Below, piece by piece: positions 19,886 through 30,994 of a stretch of 64,000 bases of DNA. Both the position numbers and the translations under genes were made by a program. Position 1 is the first letter of the stretch, and every line of letters begins with the position of its first letter. The DNA lies in the NCBI GenBank assembly GCA_028622995.1, contig JAJQJQ010000063.1, forward strand, positions 124,001-188,000, read 5' to 3'. The DNA is from Panagrolaimus kolymaensis (lineage: Eukaryota > Nematoda > Chromadorea > Rhabditida > Panagrolaimidae). The notes below the pieces were generated by a model. The model had not been told where the DNA came from and made no database searches. It saw nothing but the letters and a program-made list of their open reading frames with translations.

Positions 19886-20803
19886 ATGTCTCAAGCTTTT
19901 GCTAAAAAAGTTGTAATAATTACTGGAAGTTCATCTGGGATTGGACAGGCCGCGGCTGTTTTATTTGCTAAAGCTGGAGCTTCTGTAACAATTCATGGAC
20001 GATCCGAGGAAGGATTGAAAAAGACTCAAGAAATGATTCTTGGAGCTGGAGTTCCCAAACAACGAATTCATTCTGTTCGTGGCCCAGTTAGTGAAGAAAA
20101 AGTCCTTAAAGCTTTGATTGATGAAACGATCAAAACTTTTGGTCGAATTGATGTTTTAATTAATAATGTTGGAATTGCTCGAAAGGAAGGAGAAACCAAT
20201 CCTCGATCCATGATAAGTTTTGATTATGTTTTTGATGTCAATCTTAAAAGGTATAAAAAAATATTTCTCTAACTTTTTTGTTTCATTAGCATAATTTTTA
20301 GTGTCATCCATCTCACTGAGCTCGCAATTCCTCATCTCGAAAAAACCAAGGGCAACATTGTGAATGTAAGCAGCATTGGTTCACAAAAATGCAATGCTGA
20401 TGTTCCATTTTATTGCATTGCTAAAGCCGCTCTCGATCATTTCGCTCGAAATTATGCAGCCATCTTAGCTCCTTCAGGAATTAGAATCAATAATCTAAAT
20501 CCCGGCGGAACATCCACTTCATTCATGTCTCGTCATGGAATTCCTAAAGAAATGATTGATAAGGTTCGTAAAATAAATGACAAAAAAATAAAAACCCAAA
20601 AACTTAAATTTTTGTAAAAAAATAATTTTTAGGCAGTTGAAAATTATACTAAACAAATTCCACTTGGACGTTGGGCATCGTCAGAAGAAATGGCCGAATT
20701 TCTCTTTTTCATTGCTTCCGATAAAGCCGCATATATGACTGGACAATGTGTCAACGTTGATGGAGGAGCATTAATTGCTTCACCAAATATTAAACTTGAT
20801 TAA
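19886..20803 (+). CDS. Short-chain dehydrogenase/reductase 3
   Basis: The predicted 265-residue protein has three exons: 19886-20250, 20302-20563 and 20633-20803. The cofactor motif is TGSSSGIG at residues 14-21. The usual NNAG reads NNVG. The catalytic set NVSSI and YCIAK is intact. The C-terminal YMTGQCVNVDGG is normal. It is close to paralogues 1 and 2 throughout and shares both intron positions (phases 2 and 0). It lies in the same orientation as gene 2, 1.3 kb downstream, so it is probably a separate transcription unit with its own TATA box. Substrate is unknown; relatives include nematode dhs-type dehydrogenases. Confidence 0.92.
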
Positions 20804-21571
20804 AAAAAATTTTAAAAAAACCTTTTCTGACAACTTTGATACTTACTTATAAAATAATCTGTTTTTAAATATTTTTCTCTCTCATTATTTTTGTAAATTG
20901 TTTTTAATTTTGTAACATTAATAATAATAAAAATTAGTTCTATTTATTGTATTGTAAATTTTATTTTTTTATTGAGAAACAAAGAATTATAAAATCTTCA
21001 GAGACGCAAAAGGAATTTTGAAGAAAAAAAAATTTGGAAAAAGGTTTCAACTTTGAAGAAAAAAAATTAGTTGGACAAAAGCGCTTGGAACTTTTACAAA
21101 AAACATTCTGAAGACTAAAAAGATGAAGAAATAAAGCAGCCATCACCAACAGAAGCAATCATTCGTTCGAGCTGTAGTTGATTTTGATTCATGAAGGAAA
21201 GAAAACAAAAAGATAGAACTCAGAAAAGGAGAGAGAAAAAAGTTATAAGGAATATTATAAGAAAAGTTCATATGTTTTTTTTATATCTCATTCGAATTTA
21301 AAAAATAAAAAGTTTAAAAATTCTTGTAAAAAAAAAACCAAAAAGTACATAGAATTTTTTACAGATGCAAAAAAAACCTAAATATTCACTCATAAAAAAT
21401 TTGCAGCAAAAATTTCTTTGAAAAAAAAGGCGCAAAATTTGCATGTTCCGCGCAACACTTTCAATGCTTCTTTCTTCTTCATTCATCCATTCTTCCTTTT
21501 TCTTGTTTGCAACTTGAAACACTCTCGCTTTTATTTTAGTTTTTTGGATAGCAAAACGATCGTCTCAAAAA
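20804..21571. other. Spacer before membrane-protein gene 1
   Basis: No gene is supported. An AATAAT/AATAAAA-like polyadenylation region lies at about 20920. A TTATTTTAG acceptor-like site lies about 33 bases upstream of the next start codon, possibly for leader trans-splicing. Confidence 0.4.
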
Positions 21572-23227
21572 ATGCCGCTCAAGCTTTTTATGATTTTTCT
21601 TTCAATTCTTTCAATATTTGCTTCTTCGTCTCCTTCTCGACCTAAACGATACGTCGATTCATCAACAGCAACAACGGATTCTTCATCATCTTCAATATCG
21701 ACGTCAACCAAAAAATCTGGTGGAATTGAATGGACAATATTATGGATTTCAATTGGAATTGTATCACTGTGTATCATCATTCTTGCTTCTTTTGGAATGT
21801 AAGTTTATTTGTTTCTTTTATTTCCATTCGATTGTAATATATCTCACATTTTTAGATATGCATGTTATAAAAAGTTCTTTAGTGGCAAAAATACTAAATC
21901 AAAGCCAAAACCAAATCAGAAAGAACCTGGACCTTCTAAAGAACAACAAGAAGCAGCAGTGGCAAAACCAAAAGAAAAACCTCAAAAATCAATAACTATC
22001 GAACAAAATGAATCAAAGACCAAGGAGCTCAAAGTCGTCAAAAGTAAGCAACAACCATCAAATAAAACGGATTCAAAGACAACTCAAGTTTCCACAATTG
22101 CTGCTGTTGCTCCAAGTGTTTCAAAAGAACCTGTAAAAGAAGTCGTTGTTGTTGATGTAGCTGAACAAAATAAAGCTCTGATTGAACCTCATTGCTTTTC
22201 GTTATTACGAAATGGATGTCTTGGTGAACATGGTCTTGTGATTTCTGAAAGAATGTATGAGTAAGTTGCTTCTTTTTTTAATGCTTTCGATTATGCTTGT
22301 TGGGTAACGAATCATCATAAACTTACTACCTTTTATGATAGTCTAAAAGTTCGATGTTAAGCTTACTAACAACAAATTGATAATATCGTATAACTTTCTT
22401 ATCCCATCTTTTGTTGTTTTAAAAAGTTACATTTCTAATTTTCCATATTTCAGGCGCTATCCGTTACTTCAACGAGATGATTATGAACGTGAAATCAAGC
22501 TTCTCAGCTCTCCAATCGATGAAATGTTTAAGAAAATCAAAAAACTTAGGTATGTTTTGCTTTTGTTTCACTATGTGCTTTATGCTTTTTTGTTTTTAGT
22601 TCCGAAGCTGAAACCGAATTAAAGCGATACCGAGTTCAATTTGATCATGAAAAGAAGATAGAATGGATGGGAGATGATGCCGAAGAATATCTGCTCAATT
22701 CAAAAACACCTGAAACTGATGCATATTTTTGTTTTGGAGCGGAATTCTACGAATTTATCAATCCTGATGTTACATCATTGTCTAAATATTCGATTCCGTT
22801 ATTGTTTGTTATCGCAATGCAACCAAGATTTCCTGAAATAAATCGAAAAGAAGCTTGTAAATGGATATTGTATGTTTTCTTTGTTTTGCTTCTTTGAATA
22901 ACAATGGTTTTACTTTTTAGGCGTCATGCTTCATCTGTTCGCAAACTTTGGACTCCTACAGAACGTGAATTTATGCCATTTCCAGTCAATCTCATCGAAT
23001 GGTCGTATCAAATGAATCCACAAAACTTTGATGATCTCAGTGCATTGAAAACCATTAGTGACGTCAAACCTTCTCCACCATCAAAAGAAGTAATTCCAAA
23101 AGAAGCATCAAAAGAAGTATTGACAAAGCAGCCTCCGCCACCAAAAACAAATGTTCGAGCTGTCGTTGATCAAAAAGAAGAGAAACCAAAAAGCAAGAAG
23201 AAATCAACAAAGCCAAATAAGAAATAA
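21572..23227 (+). CDS. Unrecognised single-pass membrane protein 1
   Basis: The predicted 434-residue protein has five exons: 21572-21798, 21856-22260, 22454-22549, 22600-22869 and 22921-23227. An N-terminal signal peptide (MPLKLFMIFLSILSIF) is followed by a short Ser/Thr-rich ectodomain with a basic RPKR. A transmembrane segment follows at about residues 52-75 (TILWISIGIVSLCIIILASF), then a Lys-rich linker, then a conserved globular part: RYPLLQRDDYEREI, FGAEFYEFINPD, SIPLLFVIAMQPRFPEINRK and MPFPVNLIEWSYQMNP. The tail is Lys/Pro-rich. The globular part is shared with the gene downstream, including identical exon lengths of 96 and 270 nt. I know no named family with this domain. The topology suggests a type I membrane protein with a cytoplasmic domain. 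Confidence 0.85.
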
Positions 23228-23672
23228 TTAAAGCATTTATGTACCTTTTTTTGTCGTTTTTAGTACATACAAAGTTTTGTTTAATAAAGATTTTTTGTAA
23301 ACCATTTTAACTTTTTGTAATTCAAAAACATTTTCTAAAGGCAAAGTTATGGCTGCAGCTGCAGTTTGAAGTTAGCGATTCATCGATAAATTTGAAGCAA
23401 GTTTCAGCACCTTTAACTCCTGGGAAGAAATTTATTTGCCGAAAACCTAAAAAAAATTTAGTTTGCATCAAAACTTTTACACACTTCTTTTCGCAGTTGC
23501 AATTTACATATCCTTCATTTTTTTAGAATGATTTTGTCATTGCCCATAAAAGCGTTTGTCAAACGTTTGTTTCATTTTTATCTTCATTCGACAACAAATT
23601 GTTTGCTGCTGCAACGTCGACGCGTTCAATCTTGTGGTTTTCATTTCGCTTGAATCAATCAACTATCAAAAA
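23228..23672. other. Short spacer between the two membrane-protein genes
   Basis: AATAAA at about 23283 is a likely polyadenylation signal of gene 1. On the minus strand, about 23326-23449 has an open stretch containing KGAETCFKFIDESLTSNC after a TTTTTTTAG site; no other exon joins it. CATAAAAG at about 23545 could be a TATA-like element for gene 2. Confidence 0.35.
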
Positions 23673-25926
23673 ATGCTCAAACTTTTGTTGATTCTGATGC
23701 TTTCCTTCTCGGCTGCTGCTTCTTCATCATCAAGGCCTCAACGATACATTTCAAGTGATTCTCAACATGGTTCATCGACATTCAATCAAACATTGAAACA
23801 AATTGCTGTCAAATCGTTCTCAAATATTGATGGTCCATTGGCTTCGGATGGTTTAATCGAAGATGGTGGAGATCTCATCATAACAAAATCTGGTTCTATT
23901 GAAGTTTTATTGAAAGGTGGCAGCTTGAATTTTGGAATATGTGACAAGGATTGTAAGGGAGAGTAAGTTTTATATTTGTTTATTTATTATGTAAACTTTC
24001 CTTTGTTTCAGGGTCTTCGTTTGTTATGATGCGGTGGTTGGTAAAATATCTGATGATGCTGTATCTCCTTCATGTGGTTCATCACAATGTTACTTTCAAG
24101 CTAAAATGGATGCAACGAAGTATTGGTATATGAAAAAAGGTTCGTACTTATTTTGAAACACACATATTGGATTATATTTTCTTTAGAAAGCTTGAAATAT
24201 CCCGAAATGGAATGTGGTAGCGCACCGATGAAATATGATAGAACTGTACTTTTTAAGTATGAATGGTTTAGCTGTGATCCTAAGATTGGTGAAAATGGTT
24301 ATATGAAGTTGAATGTTATTGTAGCTGATCCATCATGTCCTCTAAGAATCGTATGTCTTTTCATTATCTTTTACCTCATAAATTCTCAACTTTCAGAAAC
24401 ATGCAATTATCAAAAAAGAAAATGGAACAATAACAACTGCTTCAACATCATCATCGCCATCAATAGTTATGCATTCAACCACAGAAAACACTGAAGGTGC
24501 TCAAACTTTATGGATTGTTTTGGGAATTGTCTTGGGAATCATTGGTCTTTGTATCATCATTGCTATCATCGTTATTGTGTTAGTTTGCTTTACTTAAAAT
24601 TTTACTATGTAACTTATTTCATGCTTTTTAAGATGGAAACGTTGCATCAAACGACGAATAGGTGGTGATCCAAAGAAAGTAGTTGCTGAGCCTCAACAAG
24701 AAAAGGAAGTTCCAAAATCGAAAGAAGAAGCGCTTGTATCTCAAGAAGTTCTTGCTGCTGAAACTGAACCTGAAAAAGTTGTAGCAGCAACAAAAAATGA
24801 ACCAAAAGTTTCAAAGAAAGAATCCAAAATTGAACAACCAAAGGAACCAGCGCCATCAAAGGAACCAACATCATTTATCGAAGCTCCTCCTCAACCTTCA
24901 GTTGAACCTGCGCCTGTGAAACCAGTGATCCTTAACAAAGTATCATATCCTGAACCAAGTCGATTGATCGTGAAATCTGAGCATTCAACCAAGCGTGATT
25001 CACTTGAAGGTATTCCAATGAAAAATATGTTGGTCCTTGTTGAATCTCCACCAGCATCATTATCACGTTTTGGGCGTCTTGGTATAGAAGATTATGATAT
25101 CATTCAAAAGATGGAACGGTAAGTTTTAAATATGTCTTATTATCACTCGTTTTACTTTATGTTATTTTTTTTAGTCGCTATCCTCATGCTCGAAGAGAAA
25201 ACTATGATCGTGAAATCAATCTCTTTTGTGTTCCAATCAGCACTATGTACGAAGAACTGAACAAGATTGCGTATGTTCCTTTTATTTGCTTATCAAACTA
25301 TATGTGAATATCCTTTTTAGAACTGAAGCTGTAGAAATATTGGATCGAGTTGGAGTTTATTTCAATGATAAAAGAGAAATCAGATACATGCCACGTCCTG
25401 GGTTACACTATCTCCGTTCACCTGTTGTTTCTGTATCTTTGTCATACTTTGCTTTTGGAGCTGAATATTATCAATATGTTGGATCTGATTTTGAACTCAT
25501 CGCAAAGTTTTCCATTCCACTTTTGTACGTAATTGCTCTTCAACCAAGGTTCTCTGAATTCAATCGAAGGAAAGCTTGCACATGGATTCGGTATGCTTGC
25601 ATAACATATTTTTGTGATTTATCTTTGTTTTTTTTGTTTTTAGTCGACAAGCAGCAAAAGTTCGTAAAGCGTATACTCTTGTTCAACGTGAAGTTATGCC
25701 CTTTCCAATCAATATCCTCGAAAAGGCTTATGAAAAGAATCCAAAATATTTTGATGATCTCGATGCGTTGAATACTGTTAGCGACACGAAACCTCCTCCT
25801 GCAAAAGAAGTAACAAAGAAGCCAACTCCAGCTGCAGCTATTGATCATCATGAAAAGAGCAAGAAGAAAGTGAAAAACAAGAGCTCAAAGAAGAAGAAGT
25901 CAGCATCCAAGAAAAACCAACAATGA
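23673..25926 (+). CDS. Unrecognised single-pass membrane protein 2 with larger ectodomain
   Basis: The predicted 632-residue protein has eight exons: 23673-23962, 24012-24139, 24187-24350, 24397-24578, 24633-25118, 25175-25270, 25321-25590 and 25644-25926. It has a signal peptide (MLKLLLILMLSFSAAA) and an RPQRY motif as in its neighbour. The ectodomain has about 200 residues with several Cys (CDKDCKGE, CGSSQC, MECGSAP, SCDP, SCPL). A transmembrane helix follows (IVLGIVLGIIGLCIIIAIIV), then KRCIKRR, a Lys/Glu/Pro-rich linker, and the shared domain: RRYPHARRENYDREI, FGAEYYQYVGSD, SIPLLYVIALQPRFSEFNRR and MPFPINILEKAYEKNP. The tail is poly-Lys. The cytoplasmic domain is paralogous to gene 1; the ectodomain is not. 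Function is unknown. Confidence 0.85.
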
Positions 25927-27089
25927 TCGAACAAAAAAAAAACATTGAATTTATGTGTTTGTAATATTAATTGTATATTTTTTATAACTTTATTTTTATG
26001 TGTAACAAGAGCATTGGGTCCCACCTTCGGTGGTCCCTCATAACATTTCCTAATAACAAACATAATCATTTTCGAAAACTTTTTTACGATTCAATGGGGG
26101 CTTTGCCCCCACTTAGACTTATCTTTTCAACGATGCTTTTACATTTTTACATTACGTTTTATATCTCAAAACAAAATTTTCCCTTTCCAAAAAACAAACG
26201 AAACCCGTTTCCCTTTCAACAAACACAAAGAGAAACATTCGCGTCGGTACCTCTAAACATTATTTAAATTTAAAACATTCATAACTAATTTTTAAAAACA
26301 TGTCCGGGTTATAAAATAACATATTCTGTATCTCCATAAAAAACTACATAGGACTGGTCAATGACATTAAAAATCGAGCGTAAACGACTACCACACAAAC
26401 ATACATTCTCGCTTTATATAGGTAGATAAAATTTCTTTTTAAACAATTTGGTTTTCTTGTTTTGAAACTCATTTATTGGAGGAAGGCTTTGTTAGAGAAA
26501 AAAGGAAGAAGATGAGAGGATGGAAAAGTTTTGCTACAGAATTGGCAGAGAATTTACAATAAACCCAATCCTTGGATGCTTTATTTAATGACAAAGGCGG
26601 CGTTTAACATTGTTTGCACATTCTCATAAATCCAGTTGAGTAACATACTTTGGAACTTACCATCCTTTCCATTATTATTACTTTGCAAAAGGGAGAATCC
26701 ATTTGACATAGCCATCAGTGGACAGAGTAATGAATTCGAGTTTTAGACAAAAATCATTGAAGGACGAAAGAAATGAAACTTCGCCTGTCTTCTTCTTAGT
26801 TTTGCTTCGAAATGATGTAATCGAAAGAAGCTAAGGCTGATAAACTTGGTGGCAATTGAAAGCGGATAAAAAGAAACAACAGTACAAAATAAACAGGTAA
26901 CACTTTATTATACAAAATTTACATAGTAACATACATTATATTTTACTTAAAGTAACATCAAAAGATTAGTAAAACAAAAATTAGCTATTAAAAACAATAC
27001 AGTACATACATACATAATTAAAACCCAAAAAAAGAAGATATTATCACAAGAAGAAGAAAAACCACATGAGTATTGTTGAAGCATAAAAT
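25927..27089. other. Intergenic region with two GC-rich hairpins
   Basis: The region after membrane-protein gene 2 holds two compact hairpins: CCACC-TTC-GGTGG (26021-26033) and GGGGGC-TTT-GCCCCC (26096-26110). Both stand out from the AT-rich DNA. TTTATT at about 26908 on the plus strand reads AATAAA on the minus strand and may be the polyadenylation signal of the golgin gene. A coding-like minus stretch is listed separately. Confidence 0.5.
26678..26830 (-). pseudogene. Orphan terminal-exon-like ORF
   Basis: A 50-codon minus frame follows a CCTTAG acceptor-like site. It contains GEVSFLSSFNDFCLKLEF and ends TLSTDGYVKWILPFAK before a TAA. It reads like a real C-terminus, but no upstream exon in phase was found; the region 5' of it is the 3' untranslated region of the golgin gene. 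A second frame overlapping its 3' half is also open. It may be a remnant of a lost gene. Confidence 0.2.
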
Positions 27090-29031
27090 TTATTGAATAT
27101 TTGACCATAGATAACTCGTCCATCCACCAAGATTGACTTCAGTTGATGAAACAGATGATTCTAAAATGTAATAATGAAATCAGTAAGACAAAAGAGTTAA
27201 GGTTAAAGCAACAAAAAAACCATTCCCCAAAGAAAGAATACTTACGTTTAGCTTGATCAGTTCCTATTCCCAAACTTGCAAAGAAATCAATACGTTTGAT
27301 ATAATCATTGATAGTTGTTACTTCATCAGGAGTCAGACGTAACATGGTTATAAGAACAGGTAAAAGTTGTTGACGTTCATCATTAACTTTTGGTGGAGAA
27401 AGGAATTTCATAACAACATTTTTGAGATATTCACTATTCTTCGATGTATGCTGATCACGCGCGAAGTTTCTTTCAAGACGACGAATTTCATCTTTCAAAA
27501 TTTTGATTTGATCCACTATTTTTGAATTTGTATCTTCCATATCATTGAGAAGTTCACGAGTATCAGATAATTCTTTTTGAAGAGCTTCATATTCTTCATT
27601 CGTATGAAAATCAATTGATGGACGAGAAACAAAATCATCAATAGCTGAACCATGACGAGGACCTAATCCAACGGTTATAAGATCATCACTAACATCGTTG
27701 ATACCTGGATGAAGCAAACGAGAAATATCTGCATCATTATAAAGATCAAGACCAGGCAGATTAGGTGTTGGTGGACCATTTGATATTGGTGAAGTTGTAA
27801 CTGAAAGTGATTCACGTGAAAGATTGATTGGTCGATGTGGAGTTGACGAAAGAGGTTGAGAATATGGAAGGTTTCGGTATTCGTCCAGTTTTTGCATCAA
27901 TTCACGATTCTTTTCTTCCAATCTAGCTTTTTGATGATTAAAGCTTTCAGTCAGGATATTCTTATCTTCAGTTGCTTGTTCAATAGTTTGTTTCAAATCA
28001 CATTCAGCTTGTTCTTTAAAAGTACGATGTTCATCTTTTAGATTATCATAACATTGTTGAAGAGATTCCAGCTCACTTTTCAATCGAAGAACTTCAGATG
28101 TTTTATCAACAACATACACCTTTTTCAGTTTAGCAATTTCAAGATCACATTTAGCTCGCATTTGTTGAGATTGAAGGGTGAAGGATTGAACTTCCTTTGA
28201 TCTTTCAGAGATAGTTGTTTGTTGCTCTAAAAATAACAAAATGAGAACATCACATCCATCTTCCTAAAAAAAGACTTACCATCAATAACTTTGTTTAATT
28301 TAGCAGCTAAAACTTTGGTTTCTTTCAATTGTTGAAGAGCTTCTTCCTTTTCTTGCATCGATGTATCAATTTTTACCGACATATCACGAACCAATTCATC
28401 TTTCTCTTTTTCACGTTCTTTTTGATCCTTCAATTGCGTCTTTAGTTCAGAACAGCTCTTCTTGTAATCATCTAATTCCAATGAGACCATTTCGTTTCCA
28501 ACTTCATTGCTAAACTTTTCTTCAAAGCTTTTACATTTTTCTTCCAAACTTTTAATTCTTTCTTGATATTCGTTTGCTTGTTTCTTTGCTTCCTTTGATG
28601 CAAACACTTGCTTCTTGAATAATTCAAGTAATCGTTCACGTGGAAGAGAATCAAGCTATAAAAATAAACGAAATATGAATGAAAGAAAGTTATATGAGAA
28701 AGCTTACTTTCGATGTTGGTGCAACAACAACTACAACAGCAGCAGCCTTGATGGTTCCAACTTCTTCTTCAATCCTTTCAATCAAAGGCGATTTCGTTGT
28801 TGCTTCTATAGTTGGAGATAATTCTTCTTCAGCAACTGATGATTGAGTTTGAGACAATTCTTCTTCGGTATCTGATGTTTGAGTTCGAGACATTATTTCT
28901 TCTTCAGTATCTGATGTTTGAGTTGGAGGTAATTCGTCTTCAGCAACAGATGATTGTGTTGGAGATAATTCTTCTTCTGTATCGGATGATTGAGTTGAAT
29001 CACTTTCTAGTTCTTTGTCTGAACTCATCAT
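27090..29031 (-). CDS. GRIP-domain golgin (GCC family-like coiled-coil protein)
   Basis: The predicted 583-residue protein has four exons: 29031-28708, 28655-28280, 28226-27246 and 27160-27090. The N-terminus carries five imperfect 12-15 residue repeats (TQSSDTEEELSP-like), then LDSLPRERLLELFKKQ and long coiled coils. A loop rich in Pro/Ser follows (about residues 380-420). The C-terminal GRIP domain includes EYLKNVVMKFL and QQLLPVLITMLRLTPDE. The last exon ends GGWTSYLWSNIQ. GRIP domains bind ARL1-GTP at the trans-Golgi network, and golgins tether vesicles. The motif pattern best fits the GCC88/GCC185 group, but the exact member cannot be decided here. A TTTTTTAG acceptor-like site 5 bases before the ATG could be a trans-splice site. 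Confidence 0.88.
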
Positions 29032-30994
29032 AGCGACTAAAAAACCAAGATATTAAACAAATGATAAAATACATAAAACACGATTAAAACGCAAATAAAT
29101 TATGCAAATTAATAGAAAAGGTTGTTCGGAAGTCAAATTCAAAAAATGCGAAGTTATTTGTGACACATGTTTTTATTTTCGGCAAAAGTAAAGCATTGAA
29201 AATTGCTTTCAGAATAAAGGAGAGGGAAATTTTTAAAGCCAAATTTCTCTTGATGTTTGACAAATTTTGAAATCGAAGCATTTTTTTGGTAAAAACAAAC
29301 AGTAGCAAGGAGCTGAATCGCTTTAAGAACAAGCATGTTTTGAATTACGTGAGTATCTTTCGATAAAAAAATCAAAGATGGATATGAATAAGGATTTGCC
29401 TAATTAGATAATTTTCATATACCATTTTCTAAACAATTTACTCAAAACAAACCCAGAAATTTTTCCTCGCAAAATTGCTACAATTTTTGATACATTTTTT
29501 TTCGTTGTTTACAAGCAAAGCTTCAAAACAAAGACTTCAATTTTTAATTCGTTCATTCAAAATGGGTTAGTTAAATCGAATTCAGATTCATTTATTATTA
29601 TTAAATTAATGAGTTTTCAATATTTTGTTGTTGTGAAGGAGGTTGGCGACTAAGTGGTGATGATCGTGAAGGAGAAAGATCATGGGTAATAATTTCACTT
29701 TATGAAATAAAATCTGGGATGGGAGTGCCATGTCGGCTACGAGTTGGTTGATTGTATTGTTCGAGAATGAGGGTGTGATTCTGGTGAATCTTCTCTTTGT
29801 GGAATATCATTAGCTTGGAAATGATTTACAACACATCGCCGCCAAACTCATCGTCGTCTTGATCGAAATAGTAAATATTCAAGGTGAAGATTCTCTAGAA
29901 CTATTATTTTTTTGTTGGAATAAGAGTAGCGAGCACGATAACGATACCGATGTCATTGATTAGTTTTTGAAGGAGATATTGGTGGTGGAACTTCTCATTT
30001 TATTAATTGATGATTTAAATCTTAGATCAGCTGCATGTCCATGATTTTTTTGTTGGTGTAAAAGCACGAAGCAGAGAAAAAATGATAAAATAGGATTACT
30101 TCGAGATAATCGTAGAAATGAATGCAGTTCAGCTGCGACGATTTCCCTCGAATTATTTGGTGGATTATGATTACCTTGTTAATGATAAATTGATCGCGAA
30201 AAAGGAGGTCGTTATGGTAGTTGTAAACCTGGAAGAGGAGTATCATGTCGTCCACGAATAATTCCTTCTGCTAAAGAAAGCCCTTTTCGTTGGTCGAATA
30301 ACATCGATAGAATCATTTGGAACAAGAGTAACTTACGTTGATTAAAAATTCGCCGTTGGTAAAGAATATAGTGGTAAGGAATAATTACGAAGAAAAAAAA
30401 TTGGTTTTTGATTTTTTTCTCCAACAATCGAAACTTGTGGCTGAAATTCGACCATTGAATAAACCAATAAATTCTGAAAACCTTTTAGCTACAAAATTCA
30501 TAAATCCTAGCTTTGGTAAAATATTATCTTTGTGAATCTTCTAGTTAATAATTTTATGCCTTATAATTAATAAACATAAATCTTTCTAAAAATTATCAAG
30601 GTTCATTACTTCTGAAACTTTACAAAAAAATTAAAGCTAAAAGAAGTCTAAAGCTTAGTTAAACAAAAAATATCCATAAATTTTATAAGTAAAAACTTCC
30701 AGGAAGGTTTCAGGCTTTTCTAAATATTCATAAATTACTAATCTAATTTCTGGACAAATTCATAAACTTTTATTAAAATCTAAAATTCTTACATTCGTCT
30801 TCCATCAGCTTGCATTTGGCAAATCGAGAATTTTGACAACTTTCGAGAAGTTTCATTGTCGAACATTTGTGTTCGCTCGAGCCTAAAATTCATTCATTCT
30901 TTGAATTTTTTTTTTGCAGTGAACACTCGTCGTTCGCTTTCTTCCTCTCTCATTTTATTATTACTCATCTCAACTGAATAAAAAGAAAAGGAAA
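29032..30994. other. Intergenic region with a possible decayed gene
   Basis: This 2-kb divergent spacer lies between the golgin and the next plus-strand gene. At about 29640-30360 the GC content rises and several short plus frames look coding. One contains GWRLSGDDREGERSW, another GGRYGSCKPGRGVSCRPRI; the two carry similar blocks (GGAGTGCCATGTCGGCTACG and GGAGTATCATGTCGTCCACG). Stops and frame changes interrupt them. I read this as a decayed Arg/Gly/Ser-rich gene, or part of one with unrecognised introns. The minus frames across it are not convincing. Confidence 0.3.

Noticed and set aside
28812..29033. Plus-strand 73-codon frame opposite the golgin exon 1
   Set aside because: It is the antisense shadow of the repeated SDTEEE coding sequence, whose repeats keep the other strand open.
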